Of a DNA stretch of 64,000 bases, positions 15,902 through 25,328 are shown piece by piece. A program made the translations under genes and the position numbers. Source of the stretch: Halopenitus malekzadehii (lineage in GTDB: Archaea; Halobacteriota; Halobacteria; Halobacteriales; Haloferacaceae); contig NZ_FNWU01000007.1 in NCBI RefSeq assembly GCF_900108505.1, forward strand, positions 1 through 64,000, written 5' to 3'. The notes under the pieces are model-generated. The model was not told the origin of the DNA. It ran no database searches and worked only from the letters and a program-made list of their open reading frames with translations. How positions within the stretch are numbered: position 1 is the first letter of the stretch; every line of letters starts with the position of its first letter.

Positions 15902-18184
15902 TTAGTCTGCAGCCTGAGCGCTATCGGGTGGTGAGATCCCAGGGAGATCCGGAAGCGAAAGGTCGACACGCCGAAGCAATTGTGCGTTGATCGCGACGAT
16001 CACCGTACTGAGTGACATCAACAATGCACCGACAGCCGGAGACAGCAGAATCCCGATCGGAGCCAATACGCCCGCTGCAAGCGGGAGTGCGAAGACGTTG
16101 TATCCGGCGGCCCACACGATGTTCTCCTGCATCTTCCGGTAGCTCGCCTTGCTGAGTTTCACGAGCCGGACCACGTCCATCGGGTTGTTCTGGACGAGGA
16201 TGACGTCCGCCGACTGGACGGCAACGTCCGTGCCGCTACCAATAGCGATGCCGATATCGGCCCGCGTCAGCGCCGGTGCGTCGTTGACGCCGTCACCGAC
16301 CATTCCCACGAGCTTCCCCTGGTCTTGGAGTTCCTGCACTTTCTTGTCTTTGTCTTCGGGGAGGACCTCCGCGAACACTGTATCGATGCCTAGTTCGTCA
16401 GCAACAGCTTCGGCGACGTCCTGGGAGTCACCGGTCAGCATCGCCACCTCGATGCCTAGATCTTTGAGGGCGTCGACGACGCGGAAACTCTCCTCGCGGA
16501 TCACGTCGGCCATCGCGAACGCGGCGATCAACTCTCCGTCGCGAATGAGATACACCACGGTCTGGGCGTCCTCGCCGGCCTCGTCAGCGAATTGTTGAAA
16601 GTTGTCTGGAATCTCGCTATCGAGTTGGGTTAACAGGTTCGGCCCGCCGACGTACACCTCGTTTCCGTCGACGCTCGCGCGGACACCCTTGCCTTTAATC
16701 GCCTCGAAGTCACTCGCATCAGATGCGCTAAGACCACGCTCGTCGGCTGCCTCGCGAATGGCTCGCGCGATCATATGCTCGGAGTCACTCTCGACGGCTG
16801 CCGCCAAGGCGAGTGCGTCGTCCTCGTCGACGCCATCGCCGGTCGCCATATCGACGACGCCGTGCTCGCCCTCGGTGAGCGTCCCGGTCTTGTCAAAGAT
16901 GATGGCGTCCAGATTCCGAGCGTCCTCCATCGCGATCCGATCACGGACGAGGATCCCGTTGCGAGCCGCGAGTGACGTATTGATCGCGACGACCAACGGG
17001 ATGGCGAGTCCGAGGGCGTGTGGGCAGGCGATGACGAGTACCGTGACGACACGTTCGATCACGGTCGCATCGAACGAGACTGCGACTGTCCACGCGAGTG
17101 CCGTCACGACTGCCGTCCCGAGCGCGACGTAAAACAGCCACCCCGCCGCTCTGTCAGCCAACACCTGAGTCTTGGATTTGCTCTGCTGGGCTTCCTCGAC
17201 CAGTCGCATGATGCCCGCGAGCGTGGTCTCCTCGCCGGTCGCACCGACGCGCACGCGGAGACTGCCGTCGCCGTTGATGGTACCGCCGATGACCTCGTCG
17301 CCAGGTTCTTTCGAAACCGGTTTCGACTCACCCGTGATCATCGACTCGTTGACGTCCGAATCACCTTCCTCGACGGTGCCGTCAGCAGGGACACTTGCGC
17401 CCGGCCGGACGAGCACGAGATCGCCTTCCGAGAGCTCCCTGACGGGAACCTCCTCGGTTTCTCCGTCGTCGGTAATACGCTCGGCGGTGTCTGGCATCAG
17501 TTTCGCCAGTTCGTCGACCGCGCTGGAGGCCCGCCGGACCGACCGCATCTCGATCCAGTGGCCCAGCAGCATGATGTCGATCAGCGTGACGAGTTCCCAG
17601 AAAAACGCAGACTGCGTCGGGAAGACCACGCTCGCGAGACTGTAGACGAACGCGACGGTGATCGCCATCGAGATCAACGTCATCATCCCCGGCGACCGGT
17701 CTTTCAGCTCCGGCACCGCCATCTGGAGGAACGGCATCCCACCGTACGCGAAGACGATGACCGCGAAGACGGGGTTGATCCACTCGCTGCCCGGGAACGC
17801 GGGGACGGAGAACCCGAGCCACTCCTGCAGCATTTCGCTGTATAGCAGGACTGGGATCGACAGGAGCGTCGAGACGAAGAAGCGCCGGCGGAACATCTGC
17901 TCGTGGCCCTCGTGCATCCCGCCATGCCCCTCACCGTGGCCCTCATGGGAACCGTGGTCGTGTCCTTCGCCCTCGTGTCCAGCGTGCTCGTGCTGCTCGT
18001 CGAGCACCGTCTCACTCTCCGCAGCAGGGTGTGCCTCTTCTTCCAGTAGCTCCTGTTCTACCCGCTGCTCGTCCGACTCGGCGTCCGATTCATCCTGCTC
18101 GCCGTGTTCGTGCTGGTGACTGCTGTCGTCCTGCTGGTGTTCCCCTCCAGGGGGATTCTCATTTGTATCTTTGTGGTCGTCCAT
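15902..18184 (-). CDS. P1B-type ATPase, CopB-like (CPH motif)
   Basis: About 760 residues from the Met at 18184; a Met at 18280 would add an untypical leader. The first about 110 residues are His/Glu-rich with many [11 protein letters not shown] repeats and serve as a metal-binding tail in place of an HMA domain. Catalytic parts: TGES, intramembrane CPH ([13 protein letters not shown]), DKTGTLTEG phosphorylation site, SEHM at the HP position, MLTGDS and [13 protein letters not shown] ATPases (P1B-3) export copper or silver from the cytoplasm. Downstream of a small HMA gene on the same strand, with a hairpin between them. Confidence 0.93.
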   Translation of the reverse strand: MDDHKDTNENPPGGEHQQDDSSHQHEHGEQDESDAESDEQRVEQELLEEEAHPAAESETVLDEQHEHAGHEGEGHDHGSHEGHGEGHGGMHEGHEQMFRRRFFVSTLLSIPVLLYSEMLQEWLGFSVPAFPGSEWINPVFAVIVFAYGGMPFLQMAVPELKDRSPGMMTLISMAITVAFVYSLASVVFPTQSAFFWELVTLIDIMLLGHWIEMRSVRRASSAVDELAKLMPDTAERITDDGETEEVPVRELSEGDLVLVRPGASVPADGTVEEGDSDVNESMITGESKPVSKEPGDEVIGGTINGDGSLRVRVGATGEETTLAGIMRLVEEAQQSKSKTQVLADRAAGWLFYVALGTAVVTALAWTVAVSFDATVIERVVTVLVIACPHALGLAIPLVVAINTSLAARNGILVRDRIAMEDARNLDAIIFDKTGTLTEGEHGVVDMATGDGVDEDDALALAAAVESDSEHMIARAIREAADERGLSASDASDFEAIKGKGVRASVDGNEVYVGGPNLLTQLDSEIPDNFQQFADEAGEDAQTVVYLIRDGELIAAFAMADVIREESFRVVDALKDLGIEVAMLTGDSQDVAEAVADELGIDTVFAEVLPEDKDKKVQELQDQGKLVGMVGDGVNDAPALTRADIGIAIGSGTDVAVQSADVILVQNNPMDVVRLVKLSKASYRKMQENIVWAAGYNVFALPLAAGVLAPIGILLSPAVGALLMSLSTVIVAINAQLLRRVDLSLPDLPGISPPDSAQAAD

Positions 18185-18274
18185 AGCCCATATTCTCTGT
18201 AGAGGTGGATCCGCTGGCCCCCTGAATCTTCCCCACTGAAACTGTACAGCAGGACCAGCGTAGCGAAGCTTCAA

Positions 18275-18296
18275 AGACAACGGTTGGCCGTTGTCT
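18275..18296. terminator. Hairpin between HMA gene and copB-like ATPase
   Basis: AGACAACGG-TTGG-CCGTTGTCT is a perfect 9-bp stem with a four-base loop, 21 bp after the HMA stop and 91 bp before the ATPase start on the minus strand. Read on the minus strand it is followed by TTGAAG, a weak T-run. It may end or attenuate the HMA transcript so the chaperone is made in excess of the pump. Confidence 0.45.
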
Positions 18297-18316
18297 CGGA
18301 GTGGTCCGCGCGATTC

Positions 18317-18514
18317 TCAGGCGTAAGCGGTGTACCCGGCGTCTTCGACGGCCTCCACGAGAGCTGTGACATTTGCCTCACCATCGACGCTCGCCTGTTC
18401 GCTCTCCCTGTCGACGGTCACGTCAGTCACGCCGGATACCTCTTCGAGGGCCTCTTCGACCGTCTGCTCACAGTGACCGCACGTCATGCCTTCCACGATG
18501 ATCGTCGTCGTCAT
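18317..18514 (-). CDS. Small HMA-domain copper chaperone (CopZ-like)
   Basis: 65 residues from the Met at 18514, the length of a single HMA domain. GMTCGHCEQTVEEALEEVSGV carries the metal-binding C-x2-C loop; the beta-alpha-beta-beta-alpha-beta order is complete to the AGYTAYA end. Such proteins carry Cu(I) to P1B ATPases. Same strand and directly upstream of the CPH ATPase, its likely client. Confidence 0.87.
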   Translation of the reverse strand: MTTTIIVEGMTCGHCEQTVEEALEEVSGVTDVTVDRESEQASVDGEANVTALVEAVEDAGYTAYA

Positions 18515-18660
18515 ACAGGGATACACACGGCCTCCTCTCTTTAGCGGATTTCCCCTTCGATCATACTGATATCGTGGGGCTCAAACTTTAGATTCAAAGT
18601 GATACCTGCGGCCGTAACGAACTAGACATCGGATGCGCCAGGTGTCAATAGCGAGGTGGC

Positions 18661-19056
18661 TCAAGTATCGTTGTGACGCTCTCTGTACGTCTTCGCCGCT
18701 AAAAAGACATAGAGTGCGCCGATAGCCCGAATGCCCAAGCGGAATCGCTCGTTCCATTCTATCGACTCTGGACGCTCGTACAGGAACGCGGTGGCAAATC
18801 TCTGATACAGGTCGGGAAATAAGAGGACTATCGCACCGAACACGCCGGTAAGATTCATCAGCAATGCGTATGCTCGCCCGTTAAAGAGTGAAAGCGCAGC
18901 TATCAGAACACCCTCCGACCGGACTGCTGGACGTATCCACCCTCTCACTGTTCCCTCGTCTGGATTCGAAATGGCGAGTTTCTCGAAGAGCTCGACGATT
19001 TCGTCCGGGAACAGCGCTGAGATAGCGCCGAGGACACCGACGAGTGTTCGAATCAT
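18661..19056 (-). CDS. Hypothetical membrane protein
   Basis: 131 residues from the Met at 19056 (an upstream Met at 19092 is possible). Four hydrophobic segments are visible: MIRTLVGVLGAISALFP, GVLIAALSLFNGRAYALLM, LTGVFGAIVLLFP and IRAIGALYVFLAA. I do not recognise a family. It lies between the HMA gene and the DUF7521/HTH pair, all on the minus strand, but gaps of 137-147 bp argue against tight coupling. Confidence 0.6.
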   Translation of the reverse strand: MIRTLVGVLGAISALFPDEIVELFEKLAISNPDEGTVRGWIRPAVRSEGVLIAALSLFNGRAYALLMNLTGVFGAIVLLFPDLYQRFATAFLYERPESIEWNERFRLGIRAIGALYVFLAAKTYRERHNDT

Positions 19057-19193
19057 ACGATATGGTACGACCGATATGGATATAACTCCCACTGCGACGC
19101 TACACTATCGAGAACGAGGGGAGTCCGAACAGTAGCGGCTTCGAACCGGGCACGACGCGCAGAGGCCGCTTGTCGAATGGGCGTCCTGAATCC

Positions 19194-19469
19194 TTATGGA
19201 TTCGGGGCATACAGGGCGTAGAGGATAGACAGCATCCCGGCTGCGGTGACGAGTGCTGCGACGAATCCTGCTTCGAAGATCGACACCTGGAGGAGTTCGA
19301 AGAGGACGCCTTCAAGGAGGCCGCCAAGCCCGACCAATGCGAAGCCGGCGGCGACGTACAGGAGTAACTGCGTGTGATGTCGTTGGTACCCGCGATAGGC
19401 CTGATATGCGATGACCAGTGCTAACGCGGTCGTGAACAGTTTGCCGATGACGAATAGCGTGTGGTCCAT
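19194..19469 (-). CDS. DUF7521-family membrane protein, second copy
   Basis: 91 residues with three helices and the same landmarks as the protein at 15119-15400: AYQAYRGYQRHHTQ after helix 1, AAGFALVGLGGLLEG in helix 2 and AGMLSILYALYAP at the end. It starts 3 bp after the stop of the HTH gene 19473-19823, repeating the paired layout. The two copies differ enough to be old paralogues rather than a recent duplication. Confidence 0.75.
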   Translation of the reverse strand: MDHTLFVIGKLFTTALALVIAYQAYRGYQRHHTQLLLYVAAGFALVGLGGLLEGVLFELLQVSIFEAGFVAALVTAAGMLSILYALYAPNP

Positions 19470-19472
19470 GAT

Positions 19473-19823
19473 TCAGTCTCCCCGCATTTCCTCGAAGATG
19501 GTCGTAATCCGGTCGGCGGGGTCAGGCTGGATGTCGATGTTGACGTCGAAGCCCTCCGCCTGCAGGAGGATTTCGATGCGTTCGAGGCGCGCCTCATACT
19601 CGCTGTAGTGCCGTCCCCCGGGGTCGACGTGCGTATACTCCTCGAGGAGGCCCTGCTCGACGAGGCGGGTGACACGGCGCGAGACGGTCGGGCGTGACAT
19701 GTCACATTCCTCGCTGAGCTCCTTCGCAGACAGGCGGTCGGTCTTCGTCGCCACGAGGATGTCGCGGGCGTACTCGTCGTCGAGTGTCGCGAAGATTTCC
19801 GACGGGTCGGCCTCCTCAGTCAC
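19473..19823 (-). CDS. Winged-helix regulator paired with DUF7521
   Basis: 116 residues. EIFATLDDEYARDILVATKTDRLSAKELSEECDMSRPTVSRRVTRLVEQGLLEE is an ArsR-type winged helix; HVDPGGRHYSEYEARLERIEILLQ is the wing. Followed within 3 bp by DUF7521. It points away from the DoxX gene at 19938 and the 115-bp intergenic region could serve both. Ligand unknown; no Cys cluster beyond a single Cys in the recognition region. Confidence 0.78.
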   Translation of the reverse strand: MTEEADPSEIFATLDDEYARDILVATKTDRLSAKELSEECDMSRPTVSRRVTRLVEQGLLEEYTHVDPGGRHYSEYEARLERIEILLQAEGFDVNIDIQPDPADRITTIFEEMRGD

Positions 19824-19937
19824 ACGTCTCTACTCGCGACAGGAGCGTAATATAGCCCGCCGATTTTCTGACCCAGAACGCCGGCTCGCCGTTATATCGT
19901 CTCTGCCTCCGTACTGATAGTTGAAGGTGCAATAACT

Positions 19938-20498
19938 ATGTCCACACTCGACTCCGGCATGAATCAGCTCGAGAGCAGAGTCGGCGGTCTGACCGTCGGC
20001 GGGAAAGTTCACAGTCTCAGTGCGTGGTTCGTGCTCGCGCTCCGTCTCATGATGGGCTACGCGTTCGCGTACTCCGGGTTCACGAAGATCACCGGCGAGT
20101 TCGCCGCGGGCGGTTACCTCACGAACGTCGCGGCGACGAACGGCAACCCGCTCGCGGGGATGTTCGCGTGGATGGGGAGTACGCCGTGGTTCGTCGAGTT
20201 CGCGAACGTGGCCGTCCCGTGGGGCGAGCTGTTCATCGGCCTCGGCCTGCTCGTCGGCGCGTTCGTCCGCCTCGCGGCGTTCTTCGGCGCGCTCATGATG
20301 CTCATGTTCTACTTCGGGAACTGGGACATGAGCCACGGGTTCATCAACGGGGACTTCGCGTACATGCTCGTGTTCCTCGCGGTCGCCGCGTTCGCCGCGG
20401 GCCGCATCCTGGGCCTCGACCAGTACATCGAGAACTACGACGTCGGTGGCGAGACGCTCGTTGAGCGCTACCCCGCCCTCGAATACATCCTCGGCTAA
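19938..20498 (+). CDS. DoxX-family membrane protein, very GC-rich
   Basis: 186 residues with four membrane helices: ALRLMMGYAFAYSGFTKITGEF opens the DoxX domain, then VPWGELFIGLGLLVGAFVRLAAFFGALMMLMFYFGNW. Family members include the small subunit of archaeal terminal quinol oxidase and thiosulfate:quinone oxidoreductases. Its codons use C/G at third positions almost without exception, more than either neighbour, which suggests a separate transfer. Followed by the SHOCT protein on the same strand. Confidence 0.82.
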   Translation: MSTLDSGMNQLESRVGGLTVGGKVHSLSAWFVLALRLMMGYAFAYSGFTKITGEFAAGGYLTNVAATNGNPLAGMFAWMGSTPWFVEFANVAVPWGELFIGLGLLVGAFVRLAAFFGALMMLMFYFGNWDMSHGFINGDFAYMLVFLAVAAFAAGRILGLDQYIENYDVGGETLVERYPALEYILG

Positions 20499-20528
20499 CC
20501 ACGCCGAACTCTCTTCAGGAGTACAATA

Positions 20529-20927
20529 ATGCAAAATCCAATTCAAGCACGCGGGATTCGTTCTCTGGGACTCATCGTCATCGGAGCACTGACGCTAGCC
20601 GTCATCATTGGAATGACTCTGACGCACGCTGCTGTTCCAGATACAGTGATGTGGGACTGGCATGACGGGATGTGGAATGATGGTCACATGGCCGGGTGGG
20701 GAATATGGAGCTGGGGGATGATGTTGATCGGTTTGCTGTGGATGGCACTTCTGATCGCCCTTCCCGTCTACATCGTCTACTGGCTGACAACGCGGTCGCC
20801 ATCGGACGGCCCCACCGAGGATAGCGCACTCGCTGTCCTCCAGGAACGGTACGCTCGCGGCGAAATCGACGACGAGGAGTTCGAACGCCGGCGCGCCCGA
20901 CTCACGCCTGACGGCGGCCGTTACTGA
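20529..20927 (+). CDS. SHOCT-domain membrane protein
   Basis: 132 residues. Two membrane helices (LIVIGALTLAVIIGMTL and MMLIGLLWMALLIALPVYIVYWL) enclose a loop rich in Trp, Met, His and Asp (MWDWHDGMWNDGHMAGWGIW). The C-terminus LAVLQERYARGEIDDEEFERRRARL is a SHOCT oligomerisation motif. The loop could bind metal; in the copper-rich context that is plausible but unproven. Likely co-transcribed with DoxX (30-bp gap). Confidence 0.75.
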   Translation: MQNPIQARGIRSLGLIVIGALTLAVIIGMTLTHAAVPDTVMWDWHDGMWNDGHMAGWGIWSWGMMLIGLLWMALLIALPVYIVYWLTTRSPSDGPTEDSALAVLQERYARGEIDDEEFERRRARLTPDGGRY

Positions 20928-20938
20928 CTGTTCTTCCC

Positions 20939-21388
20939 CTATTCGTCGACTTCCGTCTTCACGACGGTCGCTGGGCGGGTCGTCAATCGAAGGACGCGGT
21001 CGGTCACGCTTCCGAGCAAGGCCCGGTATTCTTCCGGCCGGTGTTTCGTTCCAAGTACAAGTAGATCCATATCTTCGGCATCAGCATACCGTACAATCGT
21101 CTCAGCCGGTCGGCCGTGCTCAATTGCTTTGACAACATTGACACCGACCTCCTTCGCTTTATATTGGATGTCTGCGATTGTTTCCGTTCCAAGTTCTTCG
21201 AGGCCATGTTCTGGGCCTTCGGCTTCATCAACGTACTCGTCACCGCTGTATGCTGTTACGACGTCCTCATCGACTACATACAGAACATGAAGATCGGCAT
21301 TATGGGCCTCTGCTAGCGCGATAGCATGGGATTCAGCTTCCTCAGAAGCAACTGTCCCGTCAGTCGAGAGCAAAACCGTATCGTACAT
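20939..21388 (-). CDS. Universal stress protein (UspA family)
   Basis: 149 residues, standard length. MYDTVLLSTDGTVASEEAESHAIALA is the first strand and helix; the nucleotide loop LVLGTKHRPEEYRALLGSVTDRVLRLTTRPATVV keeps the G-x2-x9-G-S pattern with small changes. Cytoplasmic, ATP-binding, expressed under stress in many archaea. Convergent with the SHOCT gene. Confidence 0.88.
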   Translation of the reverse strand: MYDTVLLSTDGTVASEEAESHAIALAEAHNADLHVLYVVDEDVVTAYSGDEYVDEAEGPEHGLEELGTETIADIQYKAKEVGVNVVKAIEHGRPAETIVRYADAEDMDLLVLGTKHRPEEYRALLGSVTDRVLRLTTRPATVVKTEVDE

Positions 21389-21572
21389 TTCTCTTTACAT
21401 ATTGAGACTAGATTATAAAAGCCAGCGCTCTTGGATAGTGGCGTAGCTGGTAACACTTTTTGTAACTTCACAAAGTTTGGAGATTGTCGTCTCTCAGGGT
21501 TGAAGAGTGGAGGATTTCTATGACGACCAGCTGATGCTAAGCTATTTCCTGTTATGAGTCGTACTGATTAGC

Positions 21573-22073
21573 ATGGGTACCAGACCAACTGACCTCCGGA
21601 TGGACATTGGTCGTATTGCTGATGAGTCGGTCGCCCGTGTCACGCCTGACGCCACGGTTGCCGAGATCGCTCACACGATGATCTCCCAATCGCGGTGTGC
21701 CAGGTACGTGGTCGTCGAAGAATCCGATCAGATCTCTGGTATCATCACCGACCGAGACCTGATTGCTAACCTGCTCACCGAGGAAAGCGAGTTAAGTGTG
21801 CTCACAGCCGAGACTAGTGGAGACGACGTACGAGCTGCTGACGTGATGACGCGTGACCCACTTACTGTGCCAGCAGATGCTGAGATTCCAAAAGTCCTGA
21901 GACAAATGAACGAAGCGGGTGCTCGACACGTCCCGGTTGTTGAAGACGGGAGCGTTATCGGGATGATCACTCTGGACGATTTAATTACGCATGTTGCTGG
22001 TGAGAGTGCACACGTTTCAGCTCAGATGGATAACGTAGCGGGCATCATCCGAACAGAGTCTACGCACGATTGA
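21573..22073 (+). CDS. Two-CBS-domain protein
   Basis: 166 residues (a Met at 21600 is an alternative start). First CBS: ESVARVTPDATVAEIAHTMI to GIITDRDLIANLL; second: MTRDPLTVPADAEIPKVLRQM to GMITLDDLITHVAGE. CBS pairs bind adenine nucleotides and sense energy state or control another protein. With no fused enzyme it is probably a free-standing regulator. No operon partner is evident. Confidence 0.85.
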   Translation: MGTRPTDLRMDIGRIADESVARVTPDATVAEIAHTMISQSRCARYVVVEESDQISGIITDRDLIANLLTEESELSVLTAETSGDDVRAADVMTRDPLTVPADAEIPKVLRQMNEAGARHVPVVEDGSVIGMITLDDLITHVAGESAHVSAQMDNVAGIIRTESTHD

Positions 22074-22141
22074 AACGCTAATTTGGACTCAAAGTTATTC
22101 GTGTTGCTTGTGCTTCCAGAAATAGAGTCAGTTGAGAGAGA

Positions 22142-24925
22142 TTATCGCGTGAGGAGCCGTCTAAGGACGTAGTGGAGGATGCCGCCGTGTTCGATATAGG
22201 TCACGGCGGCCGGCGTGCCGACCTGTGCTGTGACCGGGAACTCGACAGTCGACCCGTCCGCGCGCTCGGCGATAACGGTCAGTTCGTCCATCACATCGAG
22301 CCCGTCATCGAGGCCGTGGATCGTGAAGATCTCAGACCCATCCAGACCGAGAGATTCCCACGAGTCGCCATCATCGAACTGCAGGGGGAGCACACCCATG
22401 CCGACGAGGTTGTCGCGGTAGATGCGCTCGTAACTCTCGGCGATGGTTGCGCGAACACCGAGTAGGTCCGTTCCTTTCGCCGCCCAGTCCCGGCTGGAGC
22501 CGGTACCGAACTCTTCGCCTGCCATCACGACGAGCGGGACTCCCTCCTCGCGGTAGCGCTGGCTGGCTTCGAACACGGTCGTCTGCTCGTCGGTTGGGTG
22601 GTGGATCGTATAGCCACCCTCGACATCGTCGAGCATCTCGTTCTCGATGCGGACATTGGCGAACGTTCCCCGCATCATCACCTCGTGGTTGCCCCGGCGC
22701 GCGCCGTAGGTGTTGAACTCGTGCGGCTCAACGCCGTTATCGAGCAGCCACTGGCCGGCAGGGAGGTCAGATCCGAAGGGGCCAGCAGGGCTGATGTGGT
22801 CGGTCGTAACGGTATCGCCGAGTGTCAGCAGGCAGCGTGCATCCTCAATATCGGCGACGCCGGGTTTCTCTACCGGGAAGTCCTGGAAGAACGGCGGCTC
22901 TCGGATGTATGTCGAGTTGTCGTCCCACTCGTAGACGTCACCTGTGGGCGCGTCGAGAGCAGCCCACCGCTCGTCACCCTCGAACACAGAGGCATACTTC
23001 TCCTCGAACATCTCAGGAGAGACGTTCTCGTGGATTGCTGCCTGCACGTCCGCTGCGTCGGGCCAGATGTCCGCCAGATACACCGATCCCCCCTCCTCGT
23101 CGGTGCCTAGCGGCTCGTTCTCGAGGTCGACGTCCATCCGCCCTGCGAGGCCGTAGGCGACGACGAGCGGCGGGCTCGCGAGGTAGTTCGCGCGGATCTT
23201 CGGGTGAATACGCGCCTCGAAGTTCCGATTTCCGGAGAGGACGCTCGTCGTCCAGAGGTCGTGGTCGTCGATCGCTTGCTCGATGGGATCGGGAAGTGGT
23301 CCGGCGTTCCCGATACAAGTGGTACAGCCGTAGCCGACGACCGCGTACCCGAGCTCTTCGAGATACGGAAGCAGGCCCGATTCCTCGAGGTACTGCGTGA
23401 CGACGCGACTGCCGGGTGCGAGACTCGTCTTGACGTACGGCGGGACATCTAAACCTTTCTCGACGGCGTTCTGGGCAAGCAGACCAGCAGCGATCATCAC
23501 CGACGGGTTCGAAGTGTTCGTACAGCTCGTGATGGCGCTGACGAGGACGTCTCCGTGTCCAATTTCCACTGTCTCACCGTCGAGGTCGACCTCGACGCGT
23601 TTGGTTAACGGGTGCAGTTCCGATTCGGGTTCGACCTGAACACCGCCGTCGGTCTCCGCACCAGCTGCATCACCTTCGCCGAGCCACCGCTGTAGGGCGT
23701 CTTCGTCGACATCATCGAGGTCGTCTTCGAACTCCCCGTGGAGAAGTCCCCGGAAGCTCTGTTTCACGTCCCCCATCGGAATCCGGTCCTGTGGCCGCTT
23801 ATGTCCGGCGAGACTCGGCTCAACAGTCGAAAGATCGAACTCGACCACCTCGGTGTATTCCGGTTCCTGTTCTCCGAATAGCCCTTGCGCTTCGAGGTAC
23901 TCGCGAACAAGGTCGATGTGGGCGGGGTCACGCCCGGTGAGTTCGAGATACTCGAGCGTCTGCTCGTCGACCGGGAACATACTGATCGTCGAGCCCTGTT
24001 CGGGCGCCATATTGGCGATCGTGGCCCGGTCGGGGACTGTGAGATTCTCCACACCAGGACCGAAGAATTCGACGAACCGGTCGACGACGCCGACCTCGCG
24101 GAGCCGTTCGGTGATGTGGAGCACGAGATCCGTCGCCGTCGCGCCCTCGGGTAATTCGCCTTCGAGGCGGACGCCGACGACCTCGGGAAGTTTCATCGTG
24201 ACCGGCTGACCGAGCATTGCCGCTTCCGCTTCAATGCCGCCGACGCCCCAGCCGACCACACCGATGCCACCGATCATCGGGGTGTGGCTGTCCGTACCGA
24301 CGAGTGTGTCCGGTAGGAGCCAGTTCTCACCGTCTCGCTCGCGGGCGTGGACGACCCGGCCCAGATGCTCGAGATTCACCTGGTGGACGATGCCGGTCCC
24401 CGGCGGGACGACGTTGAAGTTCTCGAAGGCGTTCTGCGCCCACTTGATCGCGCGATACCGTTCGGCGTTGCGCTCGTACTCCAGTTCGACGTTCTTCTCG
24501 TAGGCGTCCTCGGAGTCGAAGTAGTCGACTTGGACGCTGTGGTCGATTACGAGATCAATAGGGATCTCTGGTTCGACCAGGGTCGGGTCCCGATCTTTGC
24601 GGTCGACTTCGGATCGAAGGGCCGCCAGGTCGACAACTGCGGGCACGCCAGTGAGATCCTGTAGGACGACTCGTGATGGAGAGAACGGAACCTCTGCGTC
24701 CGGTACGTCTGGCTTCCAGCCAGCAGCATTCTTGACATCCGCTGCAGTAACAGTTTCGCCGTCGGCGTTCCGGAGCACCGACTCAAGCAGAATACGGATG
24801 CTCACAGGGAGCGTGTCGAGGTCACAGAGCCCCTGCTCTTCGAGTGCTCGAAGATCGGCCATCTTGTACGTCGTCCCGTCGACGTCGAGCTCGCGGACGG
24901 CATCGAACGGAAGTGTATCAGTCAT
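22142..24925 (-). CDS. acnA: Aconitate hydratase, AcnA/IRP1 type
   Basis: 927 residues from the Met at 24925. It converts citrate to isocitrate in the TCA cycle and needs a [4Fe-4S] cluster. The cluster ligands are seen in SCTNTSNP (about residue 470) and GCTTCIGN (about 535). GTDSHTPMIGGIGVVGWGVGG marks the active site and GTGSSRDWAAKG the C-terminal swivel domain. Many haloarchaea have a shorter main aconitase; this long bacterial-type form may be an extra. It lies between copper genes, and solvent-exposed Fe-S clusters of dehydratases are known copper targets, so it may serve as a backup. Confidence 0.93.
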   Translation of the reverse strand: MTDTLPFDAVRELDVDGTTYKMADLRALEEQGLCDLDTLPVSIRILLESVLRNADGETVTAADVKNAAGWKPDVPDAEVPFSPSRVVLQDLTGVPAVVDLAALRSEVDRKDRDPTLVEPEIPIDLVIDHSVQVDYFDSEDAYEKNVELEYERNAERYRAIKWAQNAFENFNVVPPGTGIVHQVNLEHLGRVVHARERDGENWLLPDTLVGTDSHTPMIGGIGVVGWGVGGIEAEAAMLGQPVTMKLPEVVGVRLEGELPEGATATDLVLHITERLREVGVVDRFVEFFGPGVENLTVPDRATIANMAPEQGSTISMFPVDEQTLEYLELTGRDPAHIDLVREYLEAQGLFGEQEPEYTEVVEFDLSTVEPSLAGHKRPQDRIPMGDVKQSFRGLLHGEFEDDLDDVDEDALQRWLGEGDAAGAETDGGVQVEPESELHPLTKRVEVDLDGETVEIGHGDVLVSAITSCTNTSNPSVMIAAGLLAQNAVEKGLDVPPYVKTSLAPGSRVVTQYLEESGLLPYLEELGYAVVGYGCTTCIGNAGPLPDPIEQAIDDHDLWTTSVLSGNRNFEARIHPKIRANYLASPPLVVAYGLAGRMDVDLENEPLGTDEEGGSVYLADIWPDAADVQAAIHENVSPEMFEEKYASVFEGDERWAALDAPTGDVYEWDDNSTYIREPPFFQDFPVEKPGVADIEDARCLLTLGDTVTTDHISPAGPFGSDLPAGQWLLDNGVEPHEFNTYGARRGNHEVMMRGTFANVRIENEMLDDVEGGYTIHHPTDEQTTVFEASQRYREEGVPLVVMAGEEFGTGSSRDWAAKGTDLLGVRATIAESYERIYRDNLVGMGVLPLQFDDGDSWESLGLDGSEIFTIHGLDDGLDVMDELTVIAERADGSTVEFPVTAQVGTPAAVTYIEHGGILHYVLRRLLTR

Positions 24926-24971
24926 AGTATCTACACCTGGGATTGGCAGTCGTATCAATCCCTCTCCGAAT

Positions 24972-24990
24972 CCGATTCGACGAGAATCGG
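24972..24990. terminator. Hairpin downstream of HMA gene
   Basis: CCGATTC-GACGA-GAATCGG is a perfect 7-bp stem 7 bases past the stop of the minus-strand HMA gene and 47 bp before the aconitase start. It probably limits read-through from the HMA gene into aconitase. No T-run follows. Confidence 0.45.
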
Positions 24991-24996
24991 GATTTG

Positions 24997-25200
24997 TTAC
25001 GCAGAGGCATCGTATCCAGCGTCTTCGACCACAGTCACAAGCTCATCCCGTTCAGCGGACCCCTCGACCGTCGCGGATTCTGAGTCACGATCCGCAGTAG
25101 CAGACGTAACCCCCTCAACTTCTTCGAGTGCCTCTTCGACGGTCTGCTCGCAATGTTCACAGGTCATTCCTTCGACGGTGATTGTCTGAGTCATATCCAT
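24997..25200 (-). CDS. Small HMA-domain copper chaperone
   Basis: 67 residues (start at 25200, or at 25194). ITVEGMTCEHCEQTVEEALEEVEGV contains the C-x2-C metal loop; the domain is complete to AGYDASA. Very similar to the HMA protein at 18317-18514. It is divergent from the Lrp-TRASH regulator that begins 129 bp away and so probably belongs to the same copper regulon, delivering Cu(I) to the CopA-type ATPase at 26014. Confidence 0.85.
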   Translation of the reverse strand: MDMTQTITVEGMTCEHCEQTVEEALEEVEGVTSATADRDSESATVEGSAERDELVTVVEDAGYDASA

Positions 25201-25284
25201 TCGTAGATAGGGGCGAGTATTCTATGTGGTTTTCTGCTTAGAATCCAATGTTGTCGCAGCCCTGGATCACCGATTTCGAAGGTG

Positions 25285-25298
25285 TGTTGTGGGCAACA
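25285..25298. promoter_or_regulatory. Inverted repeat upstream of Lrp-TRASH gene
   Basis: TGTTG-TGGG-CAACA lies 31-44 bp before the Lrp-TRASH start and next to an AT-rich ATAATGTAT element that could be the TATA box. The place and symmetry suit auto-regulation by a dimeric Lrp protein. Confidence 0.4.
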
Positions 25299-25328
25299 AT
25301 AATGTATCCTGCGAGACGAAGCGGTCGT

